A stretch of DNA of 64,000 nt from Sinonovacula constricta (taxonomy: Eukaryota > Mollusca > Bivalvia > Cardiida > Solecurtidae). Below the pieces are notes generated by a model that worked only from the letters and a program-made list of their open reading frames with translations, was not told the origin of the DNA and searched no databases. Below are positions 1 to 10,700 of the stretch, one piece after another; within the stretch, counting starts at the first letter, position 1, and each line of letters begins with the position of its first letter. The stretch covers positions 25,758,940-25,822,939 of the forward strand of contig CM017571.1 of NCBI GenBank assembly GCA_007844125.1, written 5' to 3'. The translations under genes were made by a program, and so were the position numbers.

Positions 1-1345
1 TGTGGAGATGTGGATGACTTCACATTTGTCGGGATTAAAAGCCATCTGCCAATCATCCTCCCAGGATTGGAGACTATCAAGGTCATGTTGGAGTTGGCGT
101 GAGTCCTCAGGGCTACGGATGATTCTGTACAGGAGGCAATCATCGGCGAAGAGTCGAGCCGTGGATTGGACTTTTGATGGTAAATCATTGATGTAGGCCA
201 GGAAAAGAAGAGGGCCAAGGACGCTGCCCTGAGGGACACCAGAGGTGACAGGTGAGGTAGCTGAAAAGGAGCCCTCAAGGACAACCTGTTGCGTGCGCGA
301 CGAGAGAAAGTCTTCAATCCAGGACTGGGTTGTGCCTCTTTTTCCATAATGGTCCAGTTTCTGAAGGAGACGTGAGTGTGGAACTTTATCAAATGCTTTT
401 GAGAAGTCAAGCAGAACAGCGTCAATTTGATGGTTGTTATCTATTCCTTTGGCTAAGTCATTAATGGTCATTAATAGTTGAGTGTCACAGGAGCGTTTTT
501 TTCTGAACCCATGTTGGTAGTCAGAGAGGATGTTGTGTGAGTCAAAGTGAGACATGATGTTGCTGAAGATGATGTGTTCCAGTACTTCTCTGATGTTAGA
601 GAGATAGGTCTGTAGTTGGATGGTGATGAGCGATTTCCTTTTTTGAAGACAGGTGAGACAAGGGCGGTTTTCCAGTCGAGTGGGATCTGACCTTGATCCA
701 GAGACAGTTGGAATAGCTTTGCTAGGCCCGGAGACAACTCTTCTGATGCAAGTTTGAGGAGCCTAGTGGGTATCTTGTCTGGGCCTGGAGCCTTGTGTGG
801 CTTAAGATTCGACAGAAGCTTCTGGACGCCCTTAATCGTGACATGTATAGGTTTTAGAGTTGGTAAGCAACTTGGAGGAAGAGTAGGGCGTTGAGCCATG
901 TCCTCTTTGGTGAAGACAGAGGTGAACTGGTTGTTTAGAAGTTCAGCTTTCTGTTTACCATCGCTGTATGCCAACCCGTCCTTCTTGAGTGGAGACACAC
1001 CAAAGTTGTCTTTCTTCTTGGATTTGATGTAGTTCCAGAAGACTTTTGGGTTTTGATGGTCTGGCTGGAGCATGTCTGATATATGGGCATCGTGGACAGA
1101 TCTGCATAGGCGCAGGGCTTTCCTTTTGATATCTTTATATTTTGACCAGTCAGAAGTGGAGTTTGAGTTCTTGGCACGCCGGAACCACCTTCGTTTCAGT
1201 CTGGTAATTCGCCTTATATCGCGGTTGATCCATGGCTGATTGAATCTTTGAGCACTTTGGCGATGTGGGACTTCATCTTCAATGATCTTTTGGCAGCCAT
1301 TTTTGAAAATAGTCCAGATGTAATTAATGTCTGAAGAGGGATTTT
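1..1345 (-). pseudogene. LINE reverse transcriptase domain, frameshifted and partial
   Basis: After the endonuclease a basic linker leads into the RT. The first RT part (about 1345-595) shows PHKAPGPDKIPTRLLK, a WK..LVSPVFKKG segment and NYRPISLT. A small deletion near 590-600 changes frame. The next segment is open to the window edge and carries DFSKAFDKVPH, GVPQGSVLGPLLF and the catalytic FADD box. An RT of this group would continue with a thumb region beyond base 1. Two frameshifts make the copy unable to encode a full protein as it stands. Confidence 0.88.
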
Positions 1346-2239
1346 CTCTAGTAAGGTATCTGATAAGGCTTTGCTTTTTTCTTTAATGGTATTGATGTTG
1401 GCCTTCCCCCACATGTACAGGGTGCGCTTTGTTGGTTTAATACGTGTGGCACACATGTTGGTGTCAACAAATATGGCGTGGTGGTCGCTTATCCCTGGGG
1501 TTGCTGTACAGCGGTTGACAAGTTGTGGTCGATTGGTGAGGAAAAGGTCAAGTATATTGTCGCCTCTTGTAGGGAAGTCAACAATTTGTGTGAGGCCTAG
1601 TTCAGGTTCCAGGAGAAGAAATTGTTCATTAATTGCTTTCCTGTATTGGTGTCCATTGATTGCGTTGTTTGACCAATTAATATCTGGTAGATTGAAGTCA
1701 CCTGCAATCCAAATAGTAGCATTTTTAAATTTTTTGCAGATGTGTGAGATGGTATTGAATATATGTCTTGAATATTCTTCATCATTATTAGTTGGTCTGT
1801 AAGCTGAGCCGATGATGAGGGTCTCTTTATTGATGCATTCAATTTTCTGGAATAGGATGTCACATGGAGTGTTGACTTCGACTGGTTCGCTGACAATGTT
1901 ATCCTTAACAAGAATGAGGCTCCCTCCATAGCCATCAGGTCTATCCTTACGGTGAATGGTGTAGTTGCTGTTAGTTGGAAGAACTTCAGCATCATAGATT
2001 GTTGGGTTTAGCCACGTTTCACAGCCACATATGATGTCGCAGCTGACAGATTCAAGGAAGTTCCAGAAGCTTGCTTTCTTTTTGGAGCTGCAGACACTCT
2101 GAATATTAATGCTGGCTAGTCGGATGTTGTTTGTGCGTAGTTTGTGGTATTCAGTCACGACTGTTATGTTTACACTGAGGTAAAATGTTGGATTAAGTAC
2201 ATTCTGAATCTTGGTAAAACCTATATTCTTATACATCAT
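1345..2239 (-). pseudogene. LINE endonuclease domain (exonuclease-endonuclease-phosphatase fold)
   Basis: The minus-strand frame from 2239 carries the usual APE landmarks in order: ASINIQS near the start, CETWL with the catalytic Glu, GSAYRP, AGDFNLPDINW and, near the end, GISDHHAIFV. This domain nicks target DNA for target-primed reverse transcription. The frame stays open to 1214, but sense reading leaves it near 1345, where the downstream region continues in another frame (from NPSSDINYIW onward). The first residues before the domain may be non-native, because the first ATG is simply the first available. Confidence 0.85.
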
Positions 2240-2294
2240 ATATTTTAAGCATTATTTCCTGGATAAGCCAACCAGTTGTAGGGATTATGACAAG

Positions 2295-2670
2295 ACATAA
2301 CTTTATTTGTTTACTTGTTGTGTTTATCATCCCACCAACTGTATTTCAGTAATATGGAGAAGGTGTCCACTGGAAGCAGCTATAATGATGTCTTCACTGT
2401 GAATTGCATGCTGTGAACATTTGGCATAATAACACACACAGACTTATTATCCTGACACCAGGTCAATCAGTAATGAAACTACCCTTGTATTTGCTCGAGT
2501 GTTAGCAAGGGAGCTATGTTACTTTATTTTTATTGACTCTGGTATGTCCCAGCCATACCCAGGTCAGGGGCAGTGGTCAAGGCAATACCCAGGGCCTCTC
2601 AAACCTGGTGCTGATGCTCTAGCTATTGTGCTACCAGGATCGGTAGTTAAGATACAAATTCTAATGCTCA
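2295..2670 (-). mobile_element. tRNA-derived SINE-like repeat, family A copy 1
   Basis: The reverse complement shares blocks in the same order with the plus-strand copy at 11025-11335: a GACATACC-AGTC block after a degenerate B-box-like head, GCTAACACTC, GTGTCAGGATAAT, TTCACAGCATGC, GGACACC-TCTCCA and the tail GTTGGTGGGATG. The same order is found at 56405-56750, and the head at 58260-58400. Short length, lack of coding capacity and the tRNA-like head suggest a SINE. Exact ends are approximate. Confidence 0.65.
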
Positions 2671-2855
2671 CAGTATGCTAACACTGTGAAGGCAACACTT
2701 GTATATATTGCATTTTAGATATACATGTACTTTCACCATAAATCGTAACAGATTTTTCTTTTTTAACTTATACCTATATATTCATAATTATACTTGGGTT
2801 GGTTTCAGCTTAAATTGACTCTTTTCAACAGTCCTAGGTAGAAACTGGTGAGACA

Positions 2856-3365
2856 TTAAAGGTGGCATCCGACAGTTTGCCTACATTAAATAGATATAAC
2901 AATATTGAACAACTACCTTGTGGAATTTGTGCATAATGTTTATTCAAACTTATACTTTAGTAGTAACGAATATGATTTTGAACACTAACTGAATTGTTAA
3001 AAAGAACTTATCATGAGAAAAATCAATCTGAAAATGTATTCTTTCCAGGTGTATAAAAAGCTTGAAAGTGGTCTCTGCTAAAAACAGATCTTTATGTCAG
3101 AGTGGATCACCCGGATGACTGTATGACATGATCTCAAATGTAAGTGGTCACATGGTTTTCTAAGTTTAAAAATAGTTATCTCTGCAGCATGGCTCAGATA
3201 GGAAATACCTGTTTACAATGATGAGTGGTGATTTATGGTTGACTGTTCACAGAGATTTTGAACATCAATGAACAACATTTTGCAAGACTTTTTCAGGTAA
3301 CAACAACTTATTTGGTTAAGAAAAGAAATTTTGGACTGTTTTTACTGTTTGATACCGCCTTTAAA
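2856..3365 (-). mobile_element. MITE-like TTAA-flanked element, family M copy 1 (full length)
   Basis: The element is about 510 bp with inverted ends reading TTAAAGGTGGCATCCGACAG at the left and the matching GATACCGCCTTTAA at the right. Its interior contains AAGTGGTCACATGG and GGCTCAGATAGGAAATAC, which recur in every other copy in this window; here it lies inverted relative to most of them. TTAA at both termini fits a TTAA target-site duplication as in the piggyBac superfamily. No coding capacity. Confidence 0.75.
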
Positions 3366-3768
3366 GCAACCAGGACAAGCATGTTGATGCTATGTGTGAT
3401 ATCCACATACTTTGAAAATAATTGACAAAGTCAGTGTGGTGTGTATGGCATAAAACAAACTTTTTTTATATAATCCTGCAAACATTTTTGATTCTGAAAA
3501 CTATTTCAAAATGGCAGAAGTTTACCCATTTTCATCCGTGTTACATTCATGTTAACAACAAGTGTATTTGAATGACATACATGAACTAGTGACCTCAGGT
3601 TGCCTTATGTAGTCAGTATAGACTTTTGGCAGTACAAAGTTGAAGTTGAAGGTGATATCAGAATTAGTTTATGTTTAACAGGTTAATAATTTGTTGTTGT
3701 AATAAAAAAAAATGCAAATAATACCAACTTTGCTTTCAACAAAAAAGGTAAAATCAAATGTTCATTAC

Positions 3769-3910
3769 CTCCAATCCATCTATATTTGTCACCTTTCATC
3801 TCCATGGTAGCAGTTGGACGTTCCCAGTACTCATCTCTATTGTTGGCAACAATGAGGGAATACCGACCTTTGTTTTTATCATTGTTTATGTACAGGAATA
3901 GCAAGCACAT
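3769..3910 (-). CDS. TANGO2: TANGO2 homologue, first coding exon
   Basis: The minus-strand ORF starts at 3910 with MCLLFLYINN and then YSLIVANNRDEYWERP. This is the N-terminus of the TANGO2 (NRDE) family, with Cys2 right after the initiator Met and the NRDE motif around residues 24-27. The exon gives 47 codons plus one base (phase 1) and ends at an AG|GTAATG donor. Translation past that point is intronic. TANGO2 is a cytosolic/mitochondrial protein linked to Golgi organisation and lipid or heme handling; its activity is not settled. No second exon was recognised between 3768 and 1, so the rest of the gene lies beyond the left edge, with the LINE, a SINE and MITE copy 1 inside its first intron. 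It is head to head with TMEM199, 659 bp apart. Confidence 0.8.
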
Positions 3911-4198
3911 TTCTTTAATCCGTTGCTATTTCTTAATCGTTAACATATGTTTTCAAATATTATTGTAAAGATCCAAGCATTGATAAAATTTAGTTTGTAC
4001 AATTTTATTTAGCAGTTGCAAGACATTTGACTCTTTGTGGTATAGTAAATAGTTTGGTTTACCTAACCGAAAGTAACATGTGTGTCCTACTTCATGACCT
4101 TCTCTAGCATATTCCTTATCCACATAACAATTTCAGCATTGTAGTAATAAATACAAGAAATGGAAATGTGCTATATACTATTTATTTCATTACCAATA

Positions 4199-4206
4199 TG
4201 ACGTCA
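4199..4206. promoter_or_regulatory. CRE-like palindrome TGACGTCA
   Basis: A perfect 8-bp CREB/ATF consensus lies in the divergent intergenic region, with two further ACGT cores within about 35 bp. Such sites are common in bidirectional housekeeping promoters. Binding is inferred from the motif only. Confidence 0.4.
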
Positions 4207-4524
4207 GAAACGTTGAAACGGAGTGACGTTTAACGTACAGATACTTAAAACACAGGTTAATCAAAATTTAAGGTTTACGATCGTACAAAAATTACAAGAA
4301 CACTTTTGGAAAATCTATTATTTTGAAGGTGTCAAAGGTTGTTTGAATTTCATAAAATAAATTTCCAAACATCTACCTTTGAATTAAAATATTTACATTG
4401 TTATGATTATATCATTCACTTGGAAATGACAATGCTTTTATAGTAATATAAATTTTAAGTTTTGTACTAACTCCCTTACCACAACCTGACCAACCCCTTG
4501 GACAAAAGTGAAAGTAACGCAATA

Positions 4525-4533
4525 ACTTCCGGT
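4525..4533 (-). promoter_or_regulatory. ETS-family motif (ACCGGAAGT on minus strand)
   Basis: ACTTCCGGT lies 37 bp upstream of the TMEM199 ATG. The reverse complement is the classic ETS/GABP core, often located at TATA-less transcription starts. Functional role is inferred. Confidence 0.4.
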
Positions 4534-4569
4534 TTACAACCCTGAAAAAATAACATTACTGACTGAAAG

Positions 4570-4738
4570 ATGGAACCTGAAATTTTAGTAACGACGTTGC
4601 TTAAAAGTCAGATAGAAATAGTTATTGAGAAAAAAGACGTGGATTCGGCGGTTAAGAGAGAGCTTCGAGACTATTTAGAGGAAGAATCTATTCCATTTCG
4701 TCTGGTGAAGTTGGTCCATGATGAAATCTCAAAGTCAG
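4570..4738 (+). CDS. TMEM199: TMEM199 exon 1
   Basis: Encodes residues 1-56 from MEPEILVTTLL to DEISKS and ends in phase 1 at CAG|GTGACA. This is the first ATG after the ETS-like motif. Reading on into the intron becomes low-complexity and T-rich, so the donor is placed here. Confidence 0.85.
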
Positions 4739-7700
4739 GTGACATATCTACCGGAAACACTTTTTTTTCATCCTTTACTCTTGTTTCTTGTCGATTGTCT
4801 GCTTTTAGTTATGTATCTTTTAGCTATTTTTTACAATGTTTCTTATGGTATCAATTATCTTTGGCAGTATTTCACTTTCTGACCACTCGACAATGTATGA
4901 TTAAACTTGTTTGTTTTCGTTTACATCCATTAAATAGACTTGATTTGGTCAGCTCTATTTGAATCTGTTCAAGTCCCAGCTCAATTCATGAAAGACTGTT
5001 GTTTTGTTTGTAGTCTCAGAACTGATCCCAAATTACATTTTCATAGTATTTAACTCCAATTGGTATCAGTTTTTGTCTTCATCTAATCCATAAATTTCGT
5101 CTCCCAGTTTTGGACACAAGTTATTACAGTGGAAACTTAAATCCTATACAAAAGTTCATATGATTTACTACATTTGTAGTTTGAACAATTTTTAATTAAA
5201 TAAATGCCATTTAGGCATTAAAAAATAACCAACATCTGCATTACTTTATGGCCAATTTGCTGGTGTCTGTTCATGACTTACAAGATTTCCATTTCAGATT
5301 TGATCATGTGTATGGAAACCAACAAATCAAATTTTGATTAATGTAATCAGTTGAGTGTAAGCTGTTGCTTTATAACAAACATAATGTTTCTCAACATTTG
5401 GATTTTACAAATACTTGCGGTAGTGAAACATGCAGTTTTATTCATTACTGAATGTGTCATTACTGAAAACAAAATTAAACAAGGTCAAATGACTATATTT
5501 AAGACACATGAATTTATTTTTAGAAAATCTTGTGAGATTTTGACCTTCTTACAAAAATGACTGAAATAGTTGACTGTTAATAATAAATAAATAAGTGTTA
5601 GGTAAAGCATAGCAATTTACTTTCATTTATATAACTCTTATCTTCTTCCTCTTATACAATATTGTAATAATTTGGTACACATTTTCTTTCCGAAAGATAC
5701 TACCATTACTTGAAATAAATTCTTGTTAAGTAAATATGCTGTCCTAATAACTCTAACATAGGTTATAGGGTTATGGAAGTCAGAACTGTTTGATGCTCAC
5801 ATGATCAGTATACTGTTCATGATGAATACACATTACCTTTATTCTTTTTTTAACAAAATTATAACTATACTAGATTGGTAATATTTCTGATTTGTAAATT
5901 GCTTCAAAACCATAATAATACAATTATATCTCCTAAACTAAGGAAAAAAATTCATCATCTGTTAGAAAAGACGCTGGAAGACCTAATAGTATAAATTTAT
6001 TTTGTATGTTGAAAGACATAAACAATCAAAGACTTATTTTATTATTAAGCAAATTCACAAATACTTTTTACCAGGTTGTTGTTTTTTTGCCTTCTATGGA
6101 AGGGGCCGTTTAAAGACTCCTTCCTCTCGGAAAATAACCCTAGTTTTATCCTAAAAATGCTGAAATTTGATGTACTGATGCGGATCAGTGACTAGAGTGG
6201 TAGCTTCAGTGAACTGACCTATGATAATCTAGTGGAAGAGTTCAAAAACAAGAAAAATAGGGAGATGGTTAAACCAGTGACTGGGAAAGAATTTTTTAAT
6301 AATTGGACAGTGTCTCCTTTTTAGACAAAAATCTCTGTGACATTTTCCTATTGGGCAGTCCGATAACTAAGTTGTCTGCCCTTGAGTTCTCTTAGAATGT
6401 GCATGCGCACTCGTGCTGATTAAAACTTCCAGGATATAAGAAGAAATTTTATCAGAGTGTATAACACAAACATTGAGTGACATGAAAAGTTAATTAAAGA
6501 AACAAAACTGAAATGGAAATCACTGAAATATTGCTGCATATGTAAAGGTGTTTATAGGTTGAAAACAGGACTGTTTCATTGCATCGATTTCCTCAAAACA
6601 AACGACTGCGACGCATTTGGATGGTATTATAACACTCCGCCCTCCCTTAATTGGTAACAGTTCGCCATTGATCGGTAACAGCTCGCCCTAGATAGGTAAC
6701 AGTTCGCCCTTGCTGTATAACATGCCGCCTTCGGATATAAGTGTATACATCAAGCAAAAACTCACTGACTGTGAATCCAGTCTGGGTTTATGCAATGGTT
6801 AATATATATTTTAATCATTCATTGCTGTTGACTGTTGTTATGATTTTGAAGGGTTTCAGAAGGTGTTTATCCATTTATTTGGATTAAAGTCAAGTCCAAG
6901 AAGTGATCAGATTGCTGTTTTGGTTTGTCATATCTACACTGCTGTTTTGGTTTGTCATATCTACATTGCTGTTTTGGTTTGTCATATCTACACTGCTGTT
7001 TTGGTTTGTCATATCTACACTGCTGTTTTGGTTTGTCACATCTACACTGCTGTTTTGGTTTGTCACATCTACACTGCTGTTTTGGTTTGTCACATCTACA
7101 CTGCTGTTTTGGTTTGTTACATCTACACTGCTGTTTTGGTTTGTCACATCTACACTGCTGTTTTGGTTTGTCACATCTACACTGCTGTTTTGGTTTGTCA
7201 CATCTACACTGCTGTTTTGGTTTGTCACATCTACACTGCTGTTTTGGTTTGTCATATCTACACTGCTGTTTTGGTTTGTCACATCTACACTGCTGTTTTG
7301 GTTTGTAACATCTACACTGCTGTTTTGGTTTGTCACATCTACACTGCTGTTTTGGTTTGTCACATCTACACTGCTGTTTTGGTTTGTCATATCTACACTG
7401 CTGTTTTGGTTTGTCACATCAACACTGCTGTTTTGGTTTGTCACATCTACACTGCTGTTTTGGTTTGTCATATCTACACTGCTGTTTTGGTTTGTCACAT
7501 CTACACTGCTGTTTTGGTTTGTCATATCTACACTGCTGTTTTGGTTTGTCACATCTACACTGCTGTTTTGGTTTGTCATATCTACACTGCTGTTTTGGTT
7601 ACTGCTGTTTTGGTTTGTCACATCTACACTAAATTTTGCTGATTTGAATTGTTTTGTAACATTGCATGATTGCATCACAGCATTTCACTAGTGTGGGTTT

Positions 7701-10700
7701 AAACCTGTGTTTACAGAAAACACCAATTAGCTAATGAAATAAATAATAGGACAATATTAACTTATTTCCATCTTAAATTACAACTGCAAATAAGATGTCT
7801 ATTTGTTATTTATAATATTTGCAGTATGTTATCAGAGCTGGCACTTGGGGTCTTTTTTCTTTCAGTGAAATTATGCAATGAATATATTTTGGACATTCAT
7901 GACTATATTTGACACGTAGCGCATCATGTTTTAAATTTTGCATATTAAACCATTTACAACGTCATTCAGATGGTATATTAGCCTTTACATATTGCAATGG
8001 CTAATTAGTTTGTTATCAATTGGGAAAATAACTTATGCTAAAGCATTATATGCCTATTTACTTCCAGCCGATAAGAAAATCTACCTCCATGAGTTGATTC
8101 AAGGCAGTTCTCTACATTTACCAGAGTATAAACATCCCACAAGAGTATGTATTTTGGAACATTTTACTGTATTGTTAGTGACATCAGTTTGTGATGTTTT
8201 AATATGCCAGTATTTATCACACAGTATCACTATACTCACTATCCAGGCTATTATTAGAGGAAAAATGTCTGGAAAATGTTTGAACAGATGAACACACTGA
8301 AGTCTCAAACACATAAGTCTATTGTTTAATTTATGGCCCAACATAACTTTTGTCATTTTATTATACATCAATTTAATTATTTTTCTATGAACTTGTCAAT
8401 AGAATATGTTTAAAATGACAATACTGATTTTGAGTTAAATGTTATAATACATTAAATGGGTAGGGTCTAGTGGTTTGGAGGTTGGATTCTAGACAGTCTC
8501 GGATTCAAAACATAGACCAACCACTTGTTAGACAAGACTGTTTACAGTACATTCGTCAAATGTTTACAGTACATTCGTCAAAAAAGCAGAAAATAGTTCA
8601 TAATATTTGCAACACTCTTGATTTGTCCAACTTAAAAACTTCACAGTATTGTGAAGGACAGCATGCAAAATATTAATATGTGTTTAGAGGTGATACTTTA
8701 TTCCATTATTTATTGTGTTTAAATAAAGTTTCATTAGTTTAAGAAATAATAAAATGTGAATATAACCAAACATTACAAAGTCCACTTAAACTATAATTGT
8801 TATATATATTAGCAAAGAACCGAACTGGATATCAGTAAGTAATGATATAGCAGACCAGTACTCCTAGAGTAGCACTTGAAGTAGTAAAACTGAAAGCACT
8901 AACTAGTGAGTTCAAACACTGTATGTTGATTTTGTAGGATCCCGAGCTTGAAGCCAGATGTAAAAGGCTGAGAGCACAACAGGCTAACAAGGAGTACATG
9001 CGAATGGTTGGAAATGTTGACATGCAGGTAGGAGCAATTAGAATTGTGCTTAATTACAGACCTGCAATATTATTATGGTGTCACCTTCAAGCCCAAGTAT
9101 TGATATGCAAATATAATCAAAAGCAAAATTTTATACGAGTATGTATCGGTATAGACATACACAATTTTAGTGTAATGCCACAATTTTGTGAGAAATTGCT
9201 ATCTGGATCACAATTGCTACATGGGTCACAATTGCTACCTGGGTCACAATTGCTGCCTGGGTCACAATTGCTGCCTGGGTCACAATTACTGCGTGGGTCA
9301 CAGTCGCTACCTGGATCACAATTAATTGCTACCTGGGTCACAATTGCTACCTGGGTCACAGTCGCTACCTGGATCACAATTGCTACATGGGTCATAATTA
9401 ATTGCTACCTGGGTCACAATTGCTACCTGGGTCACAATTGCTGCCTGGGTCACAATTGCTACCTGGGTCACAGTCGCTACCTTGGTCACAATTAATTGCT
9501 GCCTGGGTCACAATTGCTACCCGGGTCACAATTGCTACCTGGGTCACAGTCGCTACCTGGATCACAATTAATTGCTACCTGGGTCACAATTGCTACCTGG
9601 GTCACAGTCGCTACCTGGATCACAATTAATTGCTACCTGGGTCACAATTGCTACCTGGGTCACAGTCGCTACCTGGGTCACAATTGCTACCTGGGTCACA
9701 GTCGCTACCTGGATCACAATTGCTACCTGGATCACAATTAATTGCCACCTGGGTCACAATTGCTACCTGGGTCACAGTTGCTACCTGGATCACAATTAAT
9801 TGCTACCTGGGTCACAATTGCTACCTGGGTCAGTCGCTACCTGGATCACAATTGCTACCTGGATCACAATTAATTGCTACCTGGATCACAATTAATTGCT
9901 ACCTGGGTCACAATTGTTACCTGGGTCACAGTCGCTACCTGGATCACAATTAATTGCTACCTGGGTCACAATTGAAGTCACTTATGATTATGATGAACTT
10001 CAATTATCTTGTAGTGATGTTGTTACACCTCCCAAATTTCTATTCATTTACTTAATGGAGTTAAACATCATTTTCTTGGTTAATAATATAGTGTGTGTTT
10101 GTTTTTTTAAATAAAAAGTCACATTTTCTGCAGTTATGATCATGGTCTTATTATAGCAAATGCTAAATGGATCGATTGTTTCATTCTCGTTGCCACCATA
10201 GTCTGTTACAAATAAAATGTTGCAATTTTCAATCTTTTGTCCAGATTTCTGGTAGATTGCCATAGCTCATGATGTAATTTATTTAATATCCTGCCTGACT
10301 GTCAAGTGAAGAGAAGTCCAGAGTCAATAGTATTGTCATACTTTTCCATATTTTTAATGCACCTGCATATAGACCTTGTGTTCAAAAAGTGATTGTAACT
10401 CTTAAAACTAAGTGCTCTCGTGTCAAAAGTTTGCATTCTTTCTGCAGATATTGATTTTTATCTAAATTAATTCTTTGTTTAAAAGCTAGTTTAAAGAAAC
10501 AACACAATGGTAATTTCATTTCTATAAGAAACCCTTGTACTTTATGTATATTATGGTAAATATTTAAAATATTCTATTTATTTAAGCTTTGCACTTAATG
10601 AAAATAATTAACATCAATTATATCTTAATAAAGATCTTATCTTTTATTTCAGCATAGAGATAACTACTCCTTTGGCAATGATTGTAAGTAAAAAAGGAAT

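Larger units (their letters stand above)
1..2239 (-). mobile_element. Degraded APE-type non-LTR retrotransposon (LINE), truncated by window edge
   Basis: Read on the minus strand, an apurinic-type endonuclease is followed by a reverse transcriptase, the order of jockey/CR1-like LINEs. Three long open segments lie in three different frames (about 2239-1345, 1345-595 and 597-1), so at least two frameshifts break the single ORF2. Codons are otherwise intact, which indicates a fairly young dead copy. The 3' end lies outside the window. No ORF1 is visible: a SINE begins about 60 bp beyond the 5' side, so the copy is 5' truncated or starts here. The clade (jockey/CR1-like) is inferred from motifs only. 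Confidence 0.9.
3911..4569. promoter_or_regulatory. Shared intergenic region of head-to-head TANGO2 and TMEM199
   Basis: This 659-bp stretch separates two divergent start codons and probably contains both 5'UTRs and a bidirectional promoter. No TATA box sits at a convincing distance from either start. A palindromic CRE (4199-4206) and an ETS-type motif (4525-4533) are present. The layout is seen directly; shared promoter function is inference. Confidence 0.5.

Noticed and set aside
6863..7691. Long ORFs of 259-262 codons on both strands (repeats of nine residues)
   Set aside because: They are the 27-bp minisatellite read in frame; the period is a multiple of three, so all frames stay open. 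They lie inside a TMEM199 intron.
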